Source: Prostheceraeus crozeri (lineage: Eukaryota > Platyhelminthes > Polycladida > Euryleptidae). Taken from it: a stretch of DNA of 64,000 nt. The translations under genes and the position numbers were made by a program. Below the pieces are notes generated by a model. That model saw nothing but the letters and a program-made list of their open reading frames with translations, was not told the DNA's origin and did no database searches. The stretch is from assembly GCA_907163375.1 (NCBI GenBank), contig CAJQUW010001972.1, positions 248,001-312,000 on the forward strand. The letters run 5' to 3'. The first letter of the stretch is position 1; every line of letters begins with the position of its first letter. Below are positions 59,559-64,000 of the stretch, piece after piece.

Positions 59559-59626
59559 TGTAAATGAATTCTTCAAGAATCTTGTTTTTCTGCATCAAAT
59601 TGTTTTTGAGTGATGGTAACCAGATT
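59559..59626 (+). repeat. BEL 3' LTR fragment
   Basis: About 68 bp matching the start of the 5' LTR; the rest of the LTR is absent. Preceded by the GGTGGGAGTG polypurine-like tract. Confidence 0.6.
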
Positions 59627-60629
59627 AGTCTAGGAAATTTAAGTCAAAAAATAGCCGTAGTTGGAATAAATTGCAAGATTTGATATTAAGGTTTCATTTT
59701 AGTCTTTAACTTCCATTAAGCACATTGGTCAAGTTTTGTAGAAATTGCTGCAAGTTTAATGGTGTAATTCTTACTTTTTCTACCAGGAATTTATTTAAAG
59801 CTACTTGATTTTTAGCACACTTGAAATGAGCTAAACGTATTATTAATATAAATATTTAAAGAATTAAACTATCAGCTGACTAAGCTCTTTCTTTAATTAC
59901 AGTAATGGACAAAAGACCGTTCCAGGACACCATAAAATTCAAAAAAATAGTATCTTTAAAAACGACATAAATTCATGAATTTTGACCCTTTTTCAGGTTA
60001 TGAAGACCTAAATTCATAAATTTAGGCGTTTTTAAAAATACCCAATTTTTCAAATTTTTCAAAATCTCAAAATTTGAGAATTACAATTTTACACCCGCCC
60101 TTAAAATCATGACCGTTCCAGGACACCGAAAATCATAAAAGTTGAGAATTTCAAATTCATGAATTTTATCCATTTTTCAGGTTTTTAAAATATGAGATAA
60201 CTAAAATTATGTGACTAAAAATATTTGAAGGAATTGGCTTATTCTTAACAATAAGTTAAGGTACTTTAACAATTGTTATATCTTCAGGTGTTTTAGTAAT
60301 TCCTGTTGTTGCTACTGCTTTGCACTCAGATGATCACTCAATTGTAGAGAACATCTGCTTCTCGCATTTATGAAGAAAAGGCATTTCAGAGCAAAGAGCT
60401 GTGACCCCCCACTCAAACATTTGAAAGGAAACAATGTATTAAAGAACAAACAGCTGCTACTGCTACTACTCTGTGAAACAATGAGATTTTAATTGTACGT
60501 TAGGCAAGTTGTTTTAATTCTTTCCAGTGCGTCAGCACACCCGTATGACGTTAAGACATCTGCCAGCTATACTGTTTTCATTTATCTCTCTCGTCTGTCA
60601 TTGTATCGTGTGCTGCGCTGTGATCAGTC
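59627..60629. other. AT-rich spacer with short repeats
   Basis: No gene. ACCGTTCCAGGACACC occurs at about 59917 and 60112 (195 bp apart), within AAATTCATGAATTTT-rich sequence that resembles a short diverged tandem repeat. Confidence 0.45.
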
Positions 60630-61301
60630 ATGACACAAGAAGTTATCGAAGAGCAGTCAAACATTATTGCTACGTTTCCGGAGTTATTTGCAGAAATTTC
60701 AAAACGATATATTTCCAATGATAAGAAGGAAGAATATAACACTTTCATCATTGAACAAATGGAGAAATTTCCTATTATTTTTGACCCTACATTTTTTGAT
60801 AAGGAAAGAAAACGGAGAAGAAAAGCAAAACGCTTACTCGTGAAAGAAAAGAAAGAAAGAGAAAGGGGCGGAAAGATTGACGACCTTCATCATCAATTAT
60901 CGACGTCTTTATCTACCCGATATGAATTTGTGGATTCCTTAGAAGACTTTGTTGAGCCTTCAGGAGATACTGCTAAAGCCATTGCAAATTTAAATACTCT
61001 TTATGTGATGGAGAAGAAAAATAACGTTATTAACATACTGATGAAAATCTACCTGGGAAAACACGCGAATTATTTACTGGATCTGTGTGAAAAGGATAAG
61101 GCATACTTTCAACATTTATTGCAAACTAATAACATTTCTTATTCAAGGACTGAAATTGCATTTGCAATAAAATTAGGTAAGATGGCATCTATTTTTCCAA
61201 AGATTTGTAGACTAAATGTACCCTTACGTTTTTTGAAATCGAATTTATCATTGTTAGAAGATTGTCTTCGGAAATATGAAAGCTTTTGGAAAGAAGCTTA
61301 A
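60630..61301 (+). CDS. Uncharacterised 223-residue protein
   Basis: Starts MTQEVIEEQSNIIATFPELF. A very basic patch (ERKRRRKAKRLLVKEKKERE) sits at ~79-98. The C-terminal third is helical and hydrophobic (SYSRTEIAFAIKLGKMASIF, LPLRFLKSNL-like). The frame is complete with no interruption and AT-rich codon use like the neighbouring protease. I do not recognise a family; its position suggests an accessory protein of the virus-like element. The basic patch could bind nucleic acid (inference). Confidence 0.55.
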   Translation: MTQEVIEEQSNIIATFPELFAEISKRYISNDKKEEYNTFIIEQMEKFPIIFDPTFFDKERKRRRKAKRLLVKEKKERERGGKIDDLHHQLSTSLSTRYEFVDSLEDFVEPSGDTAKAIANLNTLYVMEKKNNVINILMKIYLGKHANYLLDLCEKDKAYFQHLLQTNNISYSRTEIAFAIKLGKMASIFPKICRLNVPLRFLKSNLSLLEDCLRKYESFWKEA

Positions 61302-61314
61302 AAGAACTTAAAAG

Positions 61315-61502
61315 TAGTAGTAGCTGATTTTATTTTATTTTACTGGAGAACGAAAATTCGTTGTCCACGGTGTGGACATATTGTTAATGCAATTTGTAAT
61401 ATTATAGTTAATAACCGATTGTTTTAAGGAAGTTGAATAGTAGTAGCTGATTTTATTTTATTTTACTGGAGAACGAAAATTCGTTGTCCACGGTGTGGAC
61501 AT
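61315..61502. repeat. Two 65-bp direct repeats with internal palindromes
   Basis: Copies at 61315-61379 and 61438-61502. Each contains the palindrome AACGAAAATTCGTT followed by the hairpin GTCCAC-GGT-GTGGAC. They lie between the 223-residue gene and the next frame; they could be terminators or regulatory sites. Confidence 0.7.
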
Positions 61503-61560
61503 CAATATTTGTAGACTTGTGTGGTTGCAGTTTTGTAAATATACATATTGAAATATCCAT

Positions 61561-61812
61561 GTGTTGTTTTTAATTTCACATTTACGGGAATATAATAGAA
61601 ACATTTTGTCTTCTATAAAAATTAGTAACATTAGAGACTTCCTAAAAATATACGGCAAACAAACAACTACGAATTTCGATTTAAATAAGATCGCTAATCA
61701 ATTGGGAATAAAGAATTTTCACCTATTGATGAGAAATGAATTGCAGTTGATTACAGATGTACGAAACACTAACTCTACTAATAAACCGAATTTTTACAAT
61801 GTAACGTTTTGA
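61561..61812 (+). pseudogene. Partial duplicate of the protease N-terminus
   Basis: 83 codons. Residues ~22-65 (ISNIRDFLKIYGKQTTTNFD then LNKIANQLGIKNFHLLMRNE) are nearly the same as the first 42 of the protease at 62058; after that the two diverge and no catalytic residues follow. A local duplication of the gene's 5' end, or a small paralogue. Confidence 0.7.
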
Positions 61813-61843
61813 TTTAGATTAAATTTAATCATTTCAAAATCGA

Positions 61844-62020
61844 ATAAGTAGTAAGGAAAGTCATCATTATGGGACAGTTTTAAATCAATACCCCCTTCTG
61901 ACTAAGTAGTAAGGAAAGTCATCATTATGGAACAGTTTTAAATCAATACCCCCCTTCTGACTAAGTAGTAAGGAAAGTCATCATTAGAGAACAGTTTTAA
62001 ATCAATACCCCCTTCTGACT
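61844..62020. repeat. Three tandem ~59-bp repeats upstream of the protease
   Basis: Units start at about 61845, 61904 and 61963 with AAGTAGTAAGGAAAGTCATC and end CAATACCCCCTTCTGACT. They lie 40-210 bp before the protease start, where a promoter would be expected. Confidence 0.8.
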
Positions 62021-62057
62021 TCTAGGGGTCCCTATAAGAAATTTTTTTAATTATAAA

Positions 62058-62531
62058 ATGAGCAACATAAATGAGTTTTTAAAATTCTATGGAACACAAA
62101 AAACAACGAATTTTGATCTAAAGAAAATCGCAAATCAATTGGGAATAAAGAATTTTCACATATTGATGAGAGACGAATTACAATTCCTAAAAAATAAGCC
62201 AACAGGAACCTTCAGTTCCCGGAACAAAGTTCCAACTATAAATTTCATAACAAATCTTCACACATCAGATCAAAAAGGTGTACATTGGTCTGCAGGTATG
62301 TCTAATAAAAATGGAGATAATTACTATTTCGACTCTTATGGATTACCTCCAACAAACGAAGTTAAAAAATTACTTGGCAATGGAACTTATAATACATTTC
62401 AAATTCAAAAACCAGGAACTACTTATTGCGGTCAATTATGTCTTTATGTTTTATTTAAATTACAAAAAGGAGTACCATTTCTAGATATTATGTTAGAATT
62501 GAACAAGGGAATTTCACTCTTGAAACGTTAG
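62058..62531 (+). CDS. Adenain-like cysteine protease of Polinton type
   Basis: 157 codons. The N-terminal motif FDLKKIANQLGIKNF-LMRDEL is typical of Polinton/adintovirus proteases. The catalytic His is in GVHWSAG (~75), the acidic residue in YYFDSYG (~92) and the Cys in TYCGQLCLYVLF (~127). Adenain-type proteases mature capsid proteins of adenoviruses and Polintons. Uninterrupted; slightly short. Confidence 0.8.
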   Translation: MSNINEFLKFYGTQKTTNFDLKKIANQLGIKNFHILMRDELQFLKNKPTGTFSSRNKVPTINFITNLHTSDQKGVHWSAGMSNKNGDNYYFDSYGLPPTNEVKKLLGNGTYNTFQIQKPGTTYCGQLCLYVLFKLQKGVPFLDIMLELNKGISLLKR

Positions 62532-62656
62532 TTCCAATAATAATAATGATAATGATAATTAAAAATCGCTTCGTTGTAATTCATTTTGATAAAATCGGCC
62601 TCTGATATCTTCATCATCTAAATCTTTGATTTCGTAAGTAATCGGATAAGTTTGAT

Positions 62657-62944
62657 TTATTTTACAAACTTCAAATATCTCTTTCGTCCAGTATCCGACG
62701 AAGCCCTTTTCAAATTATTCTTATACTTAAATATTCTAACTCTATCACCAATTTTAAATTTCGGCTTAAGTTTCTGCAAATTCGGATTACTCTCATTCAA
62801 ATTATTATTTTCGTTCGAATAATTATTCTCGAATATTTTTTTTCTTATCAAATCAGGGTCGTCAGAAGCATTCTTTGGGGTTTTTTCAATACCTGAATGA
62901 ATCTTATTGTTATACTCTTCTACAACTACTGGTAATATCTTCAA
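62657..62944 (-). pseudogene. Polinton integrase, C-terminal part
   Basis: Contains EYNNKIHSGIEKTPKNAS and KFKIGDRVRIFKYKN, the YN...H..I..TP and GD.VRI motifs at the end of retroviral-type integrases of Polintons. Confidence 0.7.
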
Positions 62945-63116
62945 CCATTTCTGATTTCCTCGCTCAGTAAATTTCTTAAAAATTTTTTTTTTAATGATCT
63001 ATTGAAACGCTCTATCACTACGGCCTTCCCTGCATTTTCAGTTAAACAAACAGTTTCAAATAGTGGCTGAACGTTTCGGTTATAAAATTCCGACCCTTTA
63101 TCAACAAACAATTTCC

Positions 63117-63902
63117 TTAGCTTTCTCTTTCTTTAAAGATTTCTTCAAACGCATATTTAGCTGATAGACCACTTTTATTTTTTAAAGGCTTTACCCAAGC
63201 GTATCGTGTATATAAATTTCTAACGGTCAATGCGTATTTATAATCAGAATCATTCGGCATATGAACAAGATCAGCACTCCAAATATCATCTTTATTAAAT
63301 ACTTTTACTTTCAATAAATATTTAGGCCTTCTGTATTCTTTATGAATTTCGGACGCGTAGGTTCGAGCGTTGCTCTCAGACAGCTTTGCTGTCGTTTCAT
63401 TTAAACCCTGACCGAATAATATTTTAGCTTGTAACGCTTTCTTAACAAACATTCTTTCAATTTTTTCTCTAAATGTAGGAATTTGAATACTATCTAATTC
63501 TTGAATCATCTTCTTATCTGCTTCATGTCGAGAACTTAGGTCATGATTTCGATAAGCTAAATCATGTCTATAAGCGGCGGCGTCTACTCTATTTATTGGT
63601 TCTTCACCTGGTTTTGGATTATTATTCTCATCTAGTCTTATATCTAATCGAGTTCCTGGGCCGGTATATGAATGACCAGGAAGATGTTTTTCTTTCGAAT
63701 ATTTACTCCAAATAAATCCAGGAAAGTTTTCTAATGTTTTTTGTATGTCGTTACCTTCATAAATTTTACAATTTGAGTTTTTATTTTTGTTTGATAGATA
63801 ATTTAATAAATCTAAATTAGCAATTTTTAATTTAATTAAATTTTCGGAATTTGTAGAATTCATTTTAAAAGATAAAATAAAAGTTTTACCGAATCGGACC
63901 AA
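63117..63902 (-). CDS. PLA2-like domain joined to Polinton integrase core
   Basis: 261 codons in one frame. Residues ~70-125 carry a phospholipase-A2-like (parvovirus VP1-unique / Parvo_coat_N-type) domain: LPGHSYTGPGTRLD (calcium-loop type), then RVDAAAYRHDLAYRNH with the HD catalytic pair. A linker ~130-200 is followed by an integrase core start: KDDIWSADLVHMPNDSDYKY then ALTVRNLYTRYAWVKPL, with the first catalytic Asp in SADLV. The rest of the integrase lies beyond and the gene is broken. Having both domains in one frame is unusual to my knowledge. Confidence 0.75.
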   Translation of the reverse strand: MVRFGKTFILSFKMNSTNSENLIKLKIANLDLLNYLSNKNKNSNCKIYEGNDIQKTLENFPGFIWSKYSKEKHLPGHSYTGPGTRLDIRLDENNNPKPGEEPINRVDAAAYRHDLAYRNHDLSSRHEADKKMIQELDSIQIPTFREKIERMFVKKALQAKILFGQGLNETTAKLSESNARTYASEIHKEYRRPKYLLKVKVFNKDDIWSADLVHMPNDSDYKYALTVRNLYTRYAWVKPLKNKSGLSAKYAFEEIFKERES

Positions 63903-63958
63903 AGGTCCTCAGGTTACTAACCTATAGAACCAAAGGTCCTGAGGTTATTACCTTATCA
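63898..63958. repeat. Two 31-bp direct repeats upstream of the PLA2-integrase frame
   Basis: ACCAAAGGTCCT(C/G)AGGTTA occurs at 63898 and 63929. They lie just before the minus-strand start and may be promoter elements or part of a terminal repeat of the element. Confidence 0.55.
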
Positions 63959-64000
63959 TACTAGGACTTAGATATATTCCAGAACCATCTTTAGTTTCTT

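Larger units (their letters stand above)
32968..59626 (+). mobile_element. BEL/Pao LTR element, split by three insertions
   Basis: One plus-strand BEL/Pao copy of about 6.7 kb spread over 26.7 kb. Its segments are 32968-33703, 39581-41891, 54938-56245 and 57314-59626. Between them lie gypsy-2, a tandem gypsy array and a hAT-type element, each with its own target duplication. Parts: LTR, coiled-coil gag, aspartic protease region, RT with YVDD, RNase H, integrase and DUF5641-like tail. Broken, with several breaks besides the insertions. Confidence 0.85.
60550..64000. mobile_element. Polinton/adintovirus-like element (partial)
   Basis: Groups the 223-residue protein, adenain-like protease, PLA2-like domain and Polinton-type integrase. 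The left edge is approximate; no terminal inverted repeat was seen and the element runs off the right edge. Polymerase, packaging ATPase and capsid genes are not in the window. Broken, at least one break in the integrase. Confidence 0.7.

Overview
The window is eukaryotic, most likely from an invertebrate animal. It holds spliced genes with GT-AG introns (a myosin motor gene and a BEN-domain gene), CR1/Jockey-type LINEs with (TTA)n tails, Ty3/gypsy and BEL/Pao LTR elements, several small terminal-inverted-repeat elements and an adenain-bearing Polinton/adintovirus-like element. I cannot name the species. No rRNA, tRNA or CRISPR array was recognised.

Layout. 1-2 kb: an EnSpm/CACTA-type transposase gene on the minus strand. 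2.3-5.1 kb: a two-exon BEN-domain gene on the plus strand, with reading-frame interruptions and a small DNA element (9-bp target duplication) in its intron. 5.2-6.1 kb: a 33-bp minisatellite with higher-order structure. 6.2-7.7 kb: a broken retroelement of unclear clade. 8.6-9.2 kb: two tiny inverted-repeat elements. 9.5-19.9 kb: the upstream part of a divergent myosin motor gene on the minus strand, readable exon by exon (loop before the P-loop, P-loop GESGSGKT, switch I NSSRFGK, downstream helices). A LINE sits in one of its introns. 20.5-24.0 kb: a foldback repeat and a second, longer LINE. 24.4-24.7 kb: a relic of a Tc1/mariner-type transposase.

25.6-32.1 kb: gypsy-1, whose gag and pol are separated by a 1.74-kb TA-flanked DNA transposon and whose 3' LTR carries a further 0.3-kb insert. 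33.0-59.6 kb: one BEL/Pao element of about 6.7 kb, swollen to 26.7 kb by three insertions. These are gypsy-2 in gag (which itself carries a 486-bp element in its 5' LTR), a tandem array of three CsRN1-like gypsy units sharing four LTRs in pol, and a 1.06-kb hAT-type element near the RNase H/integrase boundary. Target duplications are visible for each of these insertions, so the order of events can be read: BEL first, the others later.

60.6-64.0 kb: part of a Polinton/adintovirus-like element, running off the right edge. It has an uncharacterised 223-residue protein, a short paralogue of the protease N-terminus, an adenain-like cysteine protease, and on the minus strand a phospholipase-A2-like (parvovirus VP1-type) domain joined in one reading frame to a Polinton-type integrase core.

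Overall this is a repeat-dense segment. Only the myosin and BEN genes look like host genes. Most other coding sequence belongs to mobile or virus-like elements, nearly all broken; two of the three tandem gypsy units look whole. The most unusual points are the PLA2-integrase arrangement, the tandem gypsy array with one outer target duplication, and the strongly divergent myosin with a symmetric 60-nt optional exon.
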